Of a DNA stretch of 64,000 nucleotides, positions 23,429 through 36,400 are shown piece after piece (the first letter of the stretch is position 1; each line of letters begins with the position of its first letter). The DNA lies in assembly GCA_035236585.1 (NCBI GenBank), contig CP141138.1, forward strand, positions 28,717,437-28,781,436, read 5' to 3'. This stretch comes from Warburgia ugandensis (taxonomy: Eukaryota; Streptophyta; Magnoliopsida; Canellales; Canellaceae). Below the pieces are notes generated by a model that was not told where the DNA came from, did not search any database, and saw only the letters and a list, made by a program, of their open reading frames with translations. The translations under genes were made by a program, and so were the position numbers.

Positions 23429-24957
23429 GGAATTAAGCCATGACTTAGCATTATCCTAGTGAGAACAGGAATAACCTAAGCCTAGTAACATCATTCAAAA
23501 AAATTTGAAACCTAAATATAGCACAAATATCAAGGAACTCCTTTATATGTAGGTAAGGGTGGGTCTTCTTGGTCTCAACTATAAAAATTGATGGGTAATT
23601 GCATGACTCCTAGCTTTAACTCTAAGTGATCTACATTTGTAGAAAGTAAAACTATGCAGGATGGGGTGTTGAGTTGTAGAGGCACATAAAAATCTCTAAT
23701 ATCCTTGCACTCGGCTTCTAATGGTGGTTCAACCATGGGGATAGGAGCTTGGTTTCTACTCCCTTATCTAAGCTTGCATTGAATCTCTAGGTCAAAAGGT
23801 GCTAACAACAGGTTCTCAGATCGACGCCCTTACATAAACTATCATACTCTAAATGTCGTAATCTATATGCTAACTCTAACTCTATGTAATGCGCAATGAA
23901 ATCCTAGTATCCACTAATCAAGCAGTGCCCTGTTTATCTTTTCTTAGTGCATAGGTGGTAGCTTCTTAGACCTAGATCTAGACAGCTCTTCCTTTTTTTC
24001 AGATTTGACTACTACTTACCATTAGGTTTTGCTCAAAAGTGGTTAATATAGTCCTAGACCTCAATTAATGTCAACGGAAGGCATGGGAAAGTCACTTGGA
24101 TTTAAAGATACCCACTATAACCATAGTGCTCAGAAGCTACTAGAGTGACAATAAATCGTGTCATTCTAAAAGGGTCCTATAAGCTTAATACCCTAAGTCT
24201 CTTTTTTCTTTATTTTAAAATTAAAGTTCAAGGGTTGGGATCGTGACATACGAGGATGTTGATTGACTCTTATGTGGTCCAAGGAGCTGGTAATCAAATA
24301 TAGTCCTTATAGTATAAGGGTTCCTATGGGGCCCTTACTATCATTAATTCCATTCCACCATAAAGCAATTAAATATGCAATGAAAAAAAAAAAAAGAAAA
24401 AGCAAACTAATGCACCCTATATGCTATCGAACCAAAGTTAGGTAGGTGCTTTCTAATACAACAATCCTAAATAAAGATGCAACAATTATCAATGAATGAT
24501 CCTAATCTATATGATTTATTCTACCATCTAGATACAATTCTACACTAAATGCAAATTATCCTGAAAATTAAAATTTGGGTGAGGATTGCTCACTATGAGG
24601 GGTCCGATGATGATCAAGTGTGGGCTACCATACTCCACACTTGCCATGTATTATTACAACCCATTTAAAATTGAACAATAAATAAATTGCAAATTACAAA
24701 TGGGCCTAACGACAAGTTTCACTCGGATACTAATCTAGGAAAGCAATAAAAACCCTAATCTATGATGATGAAGCCATGGCCCACAAGATTTCCATTGTTC
24801 CTTTGCCAATTTTTCTCATAAAAAAATCAAAGAAATTGGTCAATATGAGAAAATAGTAACAAATGCAAAAACATGATGCAAAATCATAAACTAATGCACC
24901 CTAAACCTAGACTAGAGGAAATTTATCTAAAGTATGAAACACCACAAAACATTGTGA
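23429..24957 (-). other. 5' leader of the Athila-like element
   Basis: Non-coding leader between PBS and gag on the minus strand. It contains the block 'gcataggtggtagcttctta' plus 'gacctagatctagacagctc' at about 23,950, which recurs inverted at ~37,790-37,850 in the plus-strand element. This shows the two elements are relatives. Confidence 0.55.
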
Positions 24958-24976
24958 CTCCCTGACAACAATGCCA
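24958..24976 (-). other. Primer-binding site of the Athila-like element
   Basis: The minus strand reads TGGCATTGTTGTCAGGGAG, a degenerate form of the TGGCGCCGTTGCCGGGGA type PBS attributed to Asp-tRNA in this lineage. It lies 9 bp past the LTR end. Confidence 0.6.
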
Positions 24977-24985
24977 AAAACTTCT

Positions 24986-27578
24986 TGTTGTTTTAAATAA
25001 AACTCATAAGTGCATGAATCATTTGCAATATAGCATGCTAGTGAAGTCAATCCCATGAGGAGTTGAACTAATAAGATACTAGTGATCCCTACTTTAAACT
25101 ATCTAACCAAGCCAAAATTCAAGACATATTTCTTCTAATTTAAGTATGGAAATCAAACATGGAGATGAAAATGGAAATTATGCATAAATTAGAAACATGC
25201 TAGAATTGAAAACTTTCCTAAAACATGCACTTTCCAAAAGTAAAACTTTCCTGAATGAGAGTTTCCTAAATTAAGGGGTTTCAAAAAATGCAAATAAGCA
25301 ACTTTCCTAAAGTGCAATTTTAACAACTTTCCTAAGCATGAAATTAAGAAAAAACCTAAGGAAACATATAGTAAACAACTACTTTCCTAACCATTCAACT
25401 TCTAAATGCAGCAATTAAACTTATGGAAAAGAAAACTTTAACAACTACAATCTAAGCACAACAAGCAAACAAACTAATTAAGATCAACACTACTAAACTA
25501 CTTTCCTATCATGAATGAAGACAATAACTTGAATCTAAATTAATCAACAACTTTGCAAATCCTAAAGCATGCAATCTTACTTTAACTTTAACTAGCAATC
25601 TAAATATCTAATTGGGTGCTTAAAAATTCAAGTGAACATGAAGTGCATGGTGCTAGAAATTAAACAAAACAAACCATGAAAAGAAATTCCAGCAGCATAA
25701 TAGTTTAATCATTCACTCAAAAGAACAGGTAAAATATAGAATTAATCAACTATAATGTAAGTAAACATTCAAGAATGTAAACTATTAACTGCTAGACACC
25801 AACATGAATTGAAAACTCTAATAAACATTACTGAATTACATTAAAATGCATTAACATAAAGCTCCCATACATTTGATCGAAATCTGAAATTAAAATCTTA
25901 TTACAATGACATCCACTTAATCTTAATCAACCCACAACTACAAGCTAATTCTTTTTCAATTGTTCCAACCATCAATCAAGAATAAGCATGCTCAAAATTC
26001 AAGGAAAATTCTAATGGAATAACAAGGCAAAACTCTAGGGAAACTAAGAGAACAAGGTTGGAATTCAAGGAAACTAAAAAGAGAACTCAAAGGCAATGGA
26101 AAGAAAAGGAAAGACTAGATTCAAGATTACTTCCCTTTGCTGTCACTTCAAGGAAAAACCATCCTCGAATCTTAGTATTTAAGGCAAGGAAAAAAAAAAG
26201 AAAGAAAATCAAAAGCCAGCATGAAACTCTAAGATCAAACAAGAGAAAAGGTGAGATGAACCAACCTTGAAAGGATAATCAAATACCCTAAGGACCAGGG
26301 GTACAGTAGCTTGGAGAGCTACCTTACACCTTAGGAAAAGAGTAGCAGAACTTAAGGAGGCATCTCTTTCCTAAGTGGAGAGCAGTCCCCCTTTTAGATT
26401 TTGTGCTGGGTTTATATATTTGTTCTCCTATTTTTTATAGGTGCCCTAATACTAAGGTGGGGTAGTGAAGATGAAAACTTCTCACTTTGGATGGCTAAGA
26501 TGGGGGAAGGCTAAGATTTTCAAATAGGAAACAAGGGGTGAGACATGGCTACCTTTGAGGTGGATTAGGTGGGAGACACCACCTTTTCAGGAAGGGGAAT
26601 CTCCCCCTTCAAAAAATCATTAAATCTCATTCAAAATAAGAAGGTGGGTGGGGTAATTAAATAGTAGAGAGATGGAGGGAATGAGATGGAGAATAATGGT
26701 TGGATGGGTAGTTTCCTAAGAGGTGGTGAGTGGTTGGGTGGTTAGAATGGAGTCTTAGCATTGTGATAAAGTTTAGAAAGATGCAACTCTATAATAGAAA
26801 TTTGAAATTCATAGTGCATCTTATGGATGAGGTGGAAAGTGAGGGAAAAGAGTAGAAAGAGAAACATCAAAAATAGAAGGCTCTCATCCTAGTGGTCCAC
26901 ATGCCATCTTATCCTGATAAGATTTTCCTTGATTATCTTCAAATATCTCATGGATAATCCTTTAGAATTTCCTCTAATCCTAGTCTTCCATTTGACTTAG
27001 CTTAATGGCTTAGATGGCTAACTTTAAAGGCCATATTGGCTAGACTTCATGTTTGGCTCTGGAAGCTTTCTCTGCTTTGTGTAGTGGTTGGCGTGATTTC
27101 TTGACTTGTCACTTTGTCTATGGCTTGAATTTGGCTAAGTTGGCTTAAGTGCAACCCATGCAAAAGTGGTGGAAATACATCGCTTACTTCATGGTACACT
27201 TTGGCCACCTTTATATCCTTTAATTGTATCCATTACTAGTCTAAAAGATGATCTTGACCTTTGAATTGATAAATTTTAAGCTCTAACTCTATCTTTTGAT
27301 CTTGATCTTCAATTTCATATTGATCGATCTCAACTATCAAATCATCATCCCTCTTTCGACAAAAAATGAAAAACTCTAATCATATCCTAGAAAAATATGA
27401 TTAATCAAATACTTACCTCAAATTAGCCTCTAAACCTATAATATATCATTATTTTGCTTCATTAGGTCAAAAATGCTTGTGTTATGAATATTGGTCTAAA
27501 AATCCTGATTTACCCCTATAAGCTGTAACACATAGATAATTAATTGGGCAGTTTTTATGCAAAATTAGACACCTATTA
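24986..27578 (-). repeat. 5' LTR of the Athila-like element (subfamily A, ~2.6 kb)
   Basis: Its start on the minus strand (TAATAGGTGTCTAATTTTGC) matches the TGATAAGTG-type starts at 33,430, 41,365 and 44,470, and its end (TTTAAAACAACA) lies just before the PBS. A TATA-like ATATATAAAC lies on the minus strand at about 26,408-26,420, ~1.17 kb inside, where the sister LTRs also have one. The U3 part (27.5-26.5 kb) aligns with the other subfamily A copies. Confidence 0.7.
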
Positions 27579-28638
27579 GAATCAAAGAATAATTCTAAGG
27601 ATGATTCTAAAATTTTCAAATTGAAATCAATTTCAAAAATTAACTTTCTAAGACAATTAGAACACTAGAAATTTCATAAGTGATGTTTATAACTTAGGGT
27701 AGGATCACTTTAATGCAAAACAAGAAAACAAGCCTAGTATGATTGCTAATCTAAGCATGAACTTGTTCAATTATATAATGCTAAAATAATGGAAATTAAA
27801 TGTTCTAAACTAATCTCAAACTAAAGAAGTAACATTTCTAAATACTAAAATAAAACAATCCTAAAACTAACTAAAATTCAAAGCAAAGTAGTCCTAAAAA
27901 CTATTAAGAAAGTAAACATGAAAATTATACCAAAAACATGAATAAAAGCCACCAAAACTTACTAGAATTTAATACATGAATTCAATTCAAGACAAGAACT
28001 AAATAGTAACTAAATTCAACGAAATAACTTCCATTGAATTTTAATAATTTATAATTGCATACTTGACAAACTAAAGACAAATAGCATGAAACTTCCCAAT
28101 TCCAAATGGATCCTTAGCGGTCCCTTGGTGTATCATGCATCAATCCATAAACTTTAGGATCTACTCCAGCCTTCCCTAGAGAGAAACCTATTGAAGCCTT
28201 CTCCTTCTCCTTCCTTAATCCTACTCTTCTAAGGACGTTTTCCCTTGGGGGAGTCTCCCCTTTCTAGGCAGAAAACATCCCACCACCAAGATGATCCAAC
28301 ATCCAAGTTCTACTTCCCTTTTATAGAGTGTGGGGAGAAGATATTATGGAAAATTGTCCTCCCTCTTTTCAATTTCAACAATGTCATATACTCCAAGTCT
28401 AAAGTGTCATACTCTCTTTGAAAAAAACATGCCCTTAACTTGGAAAAATCAGCCCTTATGTCATGCTCCTATGAACTCCTCCATGTCAAAAGTGCCATAC
28501 TCTACTACAAGTCAAAAGCATTATGTTCTTCAAGTAAATAATGTCAAGCACATTGCTTCTTGCTTCTCCAATTCAAAAATGTCATGCATATGCATTCCTC
28601 AAAGTAAAAATTGTCATGCACCCATTTCTCATCTTTCC
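27579..28638 (-). repeat. Athila-like LTR fragment with TATA box
   Basis: AT-rich sequence with composition like the 3' half of these LTRs, followed by a promoter-like CTCTATAAAAGGG on the minus strand at about 28,316-28,328. Degenerate 'gtcaaaagtgtcatgc'-like repeats fill 28,380-28,620. It is probably a separate, incomplete LTR, and its limits are set only by its neighbours. Confidence 0.35.
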
Positions 28639-30942
28639 CCAATAAGTGTTTAATTTGCATAAAAACTACCCAATTAGTTACCCATGTGTTATAACTTACA
28701 TGCATAGGGTTTTTGCCCCAAATTCATTACATGTACATTTTTTACCTAAAAGACCAAAATTTTAAAATTTTGTGGGTTAAGAGGCTAATCCAAGGTAAAT
28801 ACATGATTAATCATATTTTTTTAGGATTTAATTAAAGTTTTTTAACTTTTTGTAGAAAGCGAGATGGTTATCTGATGGCCTAGATCAATCAAGAAGAAAA
28901 TAGAAGATCAAGATCAAAAGACTCAAGTCAATTTTAGCAAGATACCTCTCCAATTTTAATTTTTTCAATGTTTTTCTCACTTTCCACCTCACCACTAAAG
29001 GGCTCTACAAATTTCAATTTTCATTCAAGAGTCCTATCTTTCTAAGGTTTCCCCACCTTCCTAAACTTCCATTCCAACCATCCAACCAATCACCTTTCCC
29101 CACCTCACCTCTCTTTCTTATCTTTTCCTATCCCTCTCTTTCCTCCCATCTTCCTCTCATTATCTTACATCATCCTTATCTTCATAACCTTCTGATTTCA
29201 AGTGCATTCAATGATTTTTGCAAAAGGGTAGATGCCCCGCTAAAAAAGTGGTGTCTCCCACCTTAATGCCTTCCAAATTTCCCTACTTGGTCCTCTTTAA
29301 AATCTTAGCTAGCCACTTCATCCTATCCATCCAATCTCCTTTGTATTTCATCCCCACCCTACCTTTACCTTAGGACACCTTAGAAAAATTAGGACAAAAA
29401 GTATAAAAGACCCAAACCAAGGATTGAAGGAGATCACTTTTTGAACAAAACATCTCCTCCACTTTGGTTCCTTTTCCTTCTCCTCTCTCATTTCCTATTG
29501 ACTCTTGAATGCACTTCGTCTTGGGTGGTTACTGTTCCTTTACACTTAGATGCACTCTTTTCAAGTTAAGGTAGGCCTCTTTTCCCTTGTTATTTTGTTC
29601 AATGTTCCATCTTGCTTAAGCTTTTGATTCCTTGTTCTTTAGCTTTCTTTATTTATTATTCCTTAGGATTCATCTTGTTTTTCCCTTAGATCTTTCTTTA
29701 ATATTCATGTTTGCTAGATTAAGGATGAGGGGGGGGGGGGGTTTGTGGCGGGTGGCCAGTTTGAGAGGATTAGTGTTTGGTTTTACATGATATAAGAATG
29801 GTGTGCACTCACCAAGGGTGGAATACACCATCCTTATAAGCTTTAACGTATTGAATCCTTTTTTATCTTAATGGCATACTTAATTGAGGGCTTTACTCTT
29901 ATTGCTTAGATCCAAGGTTGTTTTTCCCTTGAAGTGAAAGCCAAGGGAAAGTCACCTTAAATATATTCTTTCCTTTGCTTTTCATTGCCATTAAATCTCC
30001 TTTGGTTTCATTGTTACCCTTCATGATTTCCTTAATGTTACTCAAGCTTAGTCTTTACCTTCTAGTGGATTTTCCATTAATTTCAATGCATGCTTATTCA
30101 TGATTGATGTTGGAATATTTAAGAAAGTTTAGCTTGTAGTTTTGGGTTGATTAAGATCAAGTAGCATTCATTGTAATATGACACAATTTTCATATTTGGA
30201 TTACATGTATTATGGGCATTGTGTTGATGGATTTTAATGTGATTCAATGAAGTTAATTGGAGTTTGTAGTTGATACTTGTTCCTAGTAGTTAATGATCTT
30301 TATTCTTGAATGTTTGCTTGACTGAGAAGTGCTTAATTCCATGTTTTCCATGTCTCACTGATTGAGGGATTTAAATAGCATGCTGCTGGAATTTGTTGGA
30401 ATGGATTGTTATGTTTAATTCCCATTACTCTATACTTGATGTTTTCTTGACCTTTTAAGACCCAATTACAATGTTAGATTACTTAGTCAATGCTTGAGTT
30501 AGATTGCATGTTCTAGGTTTTTAGATTCCATTGTTTACAAGTTGCATCTTAGTTTAGTTTTAATTTTGAGTTTAGAAAGTAATTGATTTGTTTCATCACA
30601 ATAGTTGCTATGGTTCATGTTTAGAAGGTTGATCTAGGAAAAGTAATAAATTTCATTTTTAGAAAGTTTTTAATTCAGGAAATTTCTTAATTTAGGAAAG
30701 TTTTATTTTTAGAAAGTGTGTGTTTTTAGGAAAGTTGTTAATTTTAGCACGTTTTAGTTTTCGCATAATTTCATCTTTCACCTATTAATCTTCCATTTGT
30801 AGTTTAAGAAAAAGATATCCTTAAATTGGATAGGTTAGACAATTTAAGTAACGACCACTAATATCACATCGGTTTGATTCCTTGTTGTATCAACCTCCTC
30901 GCATAAATTACTATAACTGATTTGTGCACTTATGAGTTGAGA
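28639..30942 (+). repeat. Athila-like LTR, plus orientation (~2.3 kb)
   Basis: It starts AATAAGTGTTTAATTTGCAT, matching subfamily A, with a TATA box GTATAAAAGACCC at about 29,400, ~760 bp in. It ends in the 'gaccactaatatcacatcgg' and '...cttatgagtt' region equivalent to the last ~100 bp of the LTR at 33,430. No PBS follows, so it is a solo or truncated LTR. A 13-base G run sits at 29,729-29,741. Confidence 0.6.
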
Positions 30943-31560
30943 CTTAGTATCACAACATTCCCCACTTATGTAAACATGTTTCAGGCTAAAAAAACATGGA
31001 GAAAAACATGCAGAGTCGTTCTGAGCTTGCATGGCCTCAAGTGGAAGCTTGTTAGGATGGTGACATCGTGCATGAATGCTTGGAAAACTAGCCACCTTTA
31101 CATGTAATTCTAGTAGCCCAAAGATGGTAACATGCACAGGGGTATTGACTATTCTCAGAATAATACTCACATTCCCTCACATGGATATTGGTAGAATATA
31201 GAACATTGTTTCTTGTCATGATTTGGGTCATCCAAATTCATCCTAGATTGATCTATGCCATCTGTTTTTGTCTAAGCTTGATAGATGATCTAAAAGGCTG
31301 ATTTGCTAGATCCAACACTTTATTCACTTATCCTCTTTTGATCTACAACCTACAAAATGCATAGGGCCCTAATTAGTAGTATAAACATGGTTTACCACAT
31401 ACTTACCTTTGGATATCGATCTAACCATAAAAATACACAAAATTATGGTTAATGAAAAATAAGTGTTTTAGTGCAAATCTACCCTATAATTGTCAAAATG
31501 AGTGATAAAATGAACTAAAACAATGAAAATAATTAGTATTTTAGGTACAAATTAGGTACT
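30943..31560. other. Unassigned sequence
   Basis: A 108-codon minus-strand frame (31,170-30,844) crosses the LTR end at 30,942, so it is not a conserved gene. I recognise no family in either strand. Confidence 0.4.
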
Positions 31561-31900
31561 CAACATAGTTTTTTCTAACTGCTTTCTTAATTAGAGTTTT
31601 TTAAGATGGTTTTTTATAACCATGTTCCTAATGACATCTTTTTAAGATGGTATTTTCTAACCATCATCTTAATCTAGTTTTTTTAAGATGGTTTTTTCTA
31701 ACCATCTTCTTAATTAGAAATTTTTAAGTCATTTTTTCTAACTATCTTCTTAAAATTTTCCTACAAAAAAATTTAAAAAAAATTAACTCTCTTCAAGGAC
31801 TTTTAAGATAGTTTTTGAGAAATCATCTTGTTAAATTAGATTATATAAGATGATATTTTTGTAATCATCTAGATTTATTTTAATTACACGGTTGTAAAAT
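31560..31900. repeat. Palindromic tandem repeats (AAGATGGTTTTTTCTAACCATCTT type)
   Basis: About seven diverged ~45-48-bp units are present. Each is itself an inverted repeat: 'taagatgg' ... 'ccatcttcttaa' around a T-rich loop. Such direct arrays of short palindromes are typical of subterminal regions of CACTA-type DNA transposons, but no CACTA terminus was found nearby. Confidence 0.6.
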
Positions 31901-33424
31901 AACCATCTTCTTTTTTTCCATCTTAGAGAATACTAATTTTAGAAGTGCATGTTGATAGAATAAGCCACATCTGTGAAACAAAGTAGTAAACAGTAAACAT
32001 ACATGTTGAAAAATGGCGTATAACTAAGTATACTACTTTTAAAAAAAGTACAACATGAAAACAAACTAGTAAAAATTTTCCCCAAAGTCTGTTTCTGATT
32101 TCCAATAGAGCCATTCTCCAATTGAGCCCCCAAATTTTTTATAACACCATATGAGTGCTACAAAGCAATGTAGTGTATGAGGGGAATATGAATATAGAAA
32201 TTATTCTTTTAGGTTAAAGGTGTATGCTAATGGTTTAAATTCAATAGTCTAGAGTTGCCACTCGTGGAGAAATTCTATATTCTTAGCCCACCTTGGACTC
32301 TAAAAACTAGAAATATAGGTTCTAATTTCTCTGTGAGGAAGGTGTTAGGCACCTCACAAAGGCCACTATATGCTATGGATATTAGAAGCAAAAATTTATG
32401 AAAAAATTGTAAAAGAAATATTTCTAGAAATTCAAACCCATTAGCATAGCACTAATATCACCCCATAATCCAAAAAATCAAATATGTAAAGGACTAAAAG
32501 AAAAGGTGAATTGAAAGTAATTAAAGCTAAGAGATACTTAAAATTAAACTAAAACCAAACTAGACTGGTTATATTACATTAAGAAAAGTAAAATAAGTCA
32601 AACTCAAGACAAGTTAAACTAAACTCAACAAAACTAAATTAAATAGAATTGAACTAAAATAATTCAAACTTGAAAAGATATAAGAAAGGAAATAATTACC
32701 TAAGAGGTTGTTAATGAACCCCTATCTTTTGTTGACATCCCTCATCAAGCTTTTTCTAAACTCCTAGGAGTCTCCTCAAGAATATTGAATACTTAGTTAC
32801 CCAATTAGAAACTTAATTAAAAATTAACAACTTTCCATTGATTAGTTAAACTAATTATATTGTATCGAGTTCTAGTTCTTATATGATTGTGTTATTGTAC
32901 TAGTTGTCAGTAGTTTCCTTATATAGTACCAAAAATCAAGGAGATCAAATCTTCAAGTGGATGTGGAACTAAGTTTCCTAGGTTGAAAAAGACAAAAATG
33001 GAAATTTTATTTTGTTGATATCATTAGAATGAAGAATAGCAATTGTAAGGGTCTACACATCATGTAGTCCTATGAATTGGTTCATAGATGCCCAAATTGG
33101 ATACAATTGATGGATTGAGAGAATGTTGTGGAATGTTTGCTTTTTCAGGTATCTTTATTAGCTAATAACAATCAAATATTAGTCATCATTGGGAAAAAGG
33201 ATTTAAACAAATAAAAAAAATAAAATTATTTTCATTTGATTATTCAAATTTGGGAGTTAATAATATCTAAACTTAATGCATGAAGTAACTTTGCTCGAAT
33301 TTGTTACATAGGGCAGATACATTGGTTTGAAGATTCTTAGATCACATTCTTGCAAGTTCAAATTGTAGAAATGCATGCTATATGTTGTTCATTTAAATTT
33401 TTTGCTTGTTCATATGTGTAGGCA
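31901..33424. other. Probable LTR-retrotransposon remnant
   Basis: Around 32,260-32,370 it has 'gagttgccactcgtgg' and 'aaggtgttaggcacctcaca', blocks often seen near the 5' part of plant gypsy elements. The remainder is A-rich with no genes. Assigned from these two blocks only. Confidence 0.3.
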
Positions 33425-33429
33425 TGTTT
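33425..33429. repeat. Left target-site duplication TGTTT
   Basis: TGTTT immediately precedes the LTR start TGATAAGTG. The same five bases immediately follow the right end (CTTATCA) at 44,471-44,475. Confidence 0.7.
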
Positions 33430-36400
33430 TGATAAGTGATTAATTTTGCAAAAAAGCTAGCCAATTAGTACCCATGTGTGTCAACTTATAGGGGTAAATT
33501 ATGGTTTTTAGACCAAAATTCATAACACATGCATTTTTGACCTAATAACCCAAAAGTATGGTATTTTGTAGGTCCAAAAGCTAGTGCAAGGTATGCAATC
33601 ATGTTTTTTTAAGATTTAATTAGGGTTTTTCAATTTTTGTAGGAAGTAAGATGATGATCCAACGACCAAGATCGATCAGGATGAAATTAAAGATCAAGAT
33701 CAAAAGATCGAGTCAAAGACTCAAAATCATCACTTCAATATAAACCAAAGGCTAAGATCATCTTGTGGATTAGTAATGGATGTGATTAAAGGATATAAAG
33801 ATGGCCAAAGTGGGCCCATGAAGTAAGCCATGCATTCCTACTACCTTTGCATGGGAGCCACTTAAGCCACCATAGCCATATAACTAAAGAAGGTGGCAAG
33901 CTAAAGAATTCAAGACAAACCATACAAGCCACTCATTCCAAAGGATGAAGCCAAAAAGTCAAGACAAGAAAGCTTCCTAATCCATCCACGAAGCTTAGCC
34001 AATGGAGCCTTCAAATTAGGCATCTAAGCCATCAAACTAAGCTAAATGGAAGGGTAGGATTGTAGGAGATTCAATAGAGTTATCCATGGGCTATTTTGAA
34101 AATAATTATGGGAAATATATTAGAATAATATGGGATAAGATATTCCATTTATAGTGTTTTTCTCACTTCTTCCCACTTTTTCCTTAATTTCCACCTCACC
34201 CTTAAGATGCACTACAAATTTCCAAAAATTTATCTCATTCCACCTCTCAAGAAACTACCCAAACAACCAAAACACTCCACCTAACACCCTCTATCTCTTT
34301 TCCATCTCATTCCCTTCCACACTCCTAAAACATAGGTGTTTCAACGATTTTGGAAGGGGGGATAAGCCCCTTCCTAAAAAGGTGGCATCTCCTACCTACT
34401 CCCTCCTTAAGGCAGCCACCTCCTTCTATTCACTTTTCTCTTTTAAAAATCCTAGCTATTCAAATTGAGATATTAATCCACACAATGCCTTAGTATTAGG
34501 GTACCCTAGGAAAAACATGAGAAGACTAATAAAAATCAGCCCAAACTTAAGCAAAGTACTATTTTACCACTTAGAAAAAAGACGGGTCCTCCATTAGGGA
34601 GGAGGACGCCCTCTTCCTACAACCCATTTACCCTATTTTGCTTATGTTTTGTGGATTCCTTTGGGTGGCTACTATTCCCTTCCAAGGTGTGTTGTTGCGT
34701 CCGTAAGTGTTCAAACCTATGCCTTGGGTGTTTGATTCTTTCTTGAAGGTTGATTGGTCTCCTTGCTTCTCTTTTGTTTGATTTTACTCCCTTTGTTTAT
34801 CATTGTTGCTTTTTAATTCTCTTACTTTTCCTTGCCTAAAGATTAAGGTCTAAAGTTGGTTTTCCCTTGAGGTGACAGCAAAGGGAAGTCACCTTGGATC
34901 TAATCTTATGTTGCTTTTCATTGCCATTTAGTTCTCCTTTTGATTCCCTTGAATTCTAGCCTTGTTTTCATTAGTTTCCCTTGTTGTTTACCTCGTTAAA
35001 TTGCCTTCAAATTCTAAGTTTTCCTTGTTTATTCCTCAAAGAAACAAGTTAATGATTCCCTGGTAGTGACAACCAAGAGAAGAAGTGACTTGAGTCTTTG
35101 ATTTCCCTCTTTGCATTCAATTATTTCTTCTTAGAGATAGGCATAGTTTTAGGTGTTCCTTAAGTTCCTTCATTAGTCCAGCCATTTTTTCTTTTGTTTT
35201 TCTCTTGCAAACCACTTGCATGTTAGAGGAGATTAGTTTGATGGTTTTAGAAGCTGTTTTAGAATTGCTTTGAATCAAGTTTCATGTCTTGAATTGAACG
35301 CAATTTCCAGCATTATGTATATGTTTTATGCATTCAACCTTTTGGACGTAATTGGTACTGTTTCAAAGAAATCACTTGAAGTTCTTGTTTACACTTGTTT
35401 CTAGTAGTAATGAACTATTGAATTGAATGTTTTGATGCAGATAAAGTTATGCCTTCATGTGTTGATTACTTGGAAATTAGAAACAGCATGGTGTTGGAAT
35501 TTCCAACAATGTAGAACTAATGCCTTGTTTATGCTTAATTCTTCACATTATTTACTGAGGGTCTAATTTATTATTTAAGAAATTAATTACTCTTCTAAGT
35601 TGTCTTTTTAGTTCTTAGAGTAGATTGCATGATAGTTAACTAGAGGTCCATTGATTTCAGTCTATGTTTACCCCATAAATCATGTGCATAAACCCATGGT
35701 CCATGCACATGGTTTCAAGGTGTTTTCCCTTAGACAAATTGCTTAGTTTAGATTAGATTCTCATGCTTAAATTCTAGTCCCATTCATGCATTCCATGTTT
35801 TGCATCATAGTTCAAGCATATTGTCATGTTCATCCATGCATCTTAATTACTTTGTTTCATACATTTTTTCTAGCTTAATTCCATGCATACCCCTCGTTTA
35901 TTTGTTTTCATAAGTAGTACATGCTTTCATTTATTAGTTAGATCATTGTTGTAGGTTTATTTTGCATGTTAAGTTAGTTAAGAAAGTTTCCATGTTTAGT
36001 TTTAGAAAGTTCTAACTGTAGAGAGTTTCTAATTTCATACATTTTTTATTTCCATAGTTTAGATTAAAATCTCATTACCTTGGATAGGTTAGATAATTTA
36101 AAGTAGGGACCACTAACATCATATTAGTTCAACTCCTTGTGGGATAGACCTCACTAGCACACTATATTGGAAATGATTCATGTGGTCATGAGTTTTATTT
36201 AATACAACAAGTTTTTACTTAGGTTTCCAAAGAAATTAAGTAATTGATTAAATCCACTCCTATCCAATGAATCATACATATCATTCCATGGTTACATGTA
36301 TATTATTTGGGTAGTTTTCCTTTCACTGTTTGTTCCTAAATGTGTTTATTTATAGTTAGATTCCATTACTTTGCATCTTAGTTTGTTTAGAAAGTAATTA

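Larger units (their letters stand above)
4254..27578 (-). mobile_element. Athila-like Ty3/gypsy retrotransposon, interrupted and degenerate
   Basis: On the minus strand the order is 5' LTR (27,578-24,986), PBS (24,976-24,958), gag (~23.4-22.9 kb), protease (~21,997-21,613), RT (~10.3-9.5 kb), RNase H (~9.5-9.0 kb), integrase (~6.9-6.4 kb), 3' non-coding region and 3' LTR (6,151-4,254). This is the gag-PR-RT-RH-IN order of Ty3/gypsy. Protease and RT halves join logically across the insertion at 10,817-21,608: the protease C-terminus stops at an 'AIINYMNG' block and resumes at NGVMKLLFGNM. All domains carry stops, frameshifts and catalytic substitutions, so it cannot move by itself. No matching target-site duplication was found at the outer ends, and the two LTRs belong to different subfamilies. 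Confidence 0.7.

Noticed and set aside
30844..31170. 108-codon minus-strand frame with several Cys/His
   Set aside because: It crosses an LTR boundary and shows no spaced zinc-binding pattern; it would not be a conserved gene.
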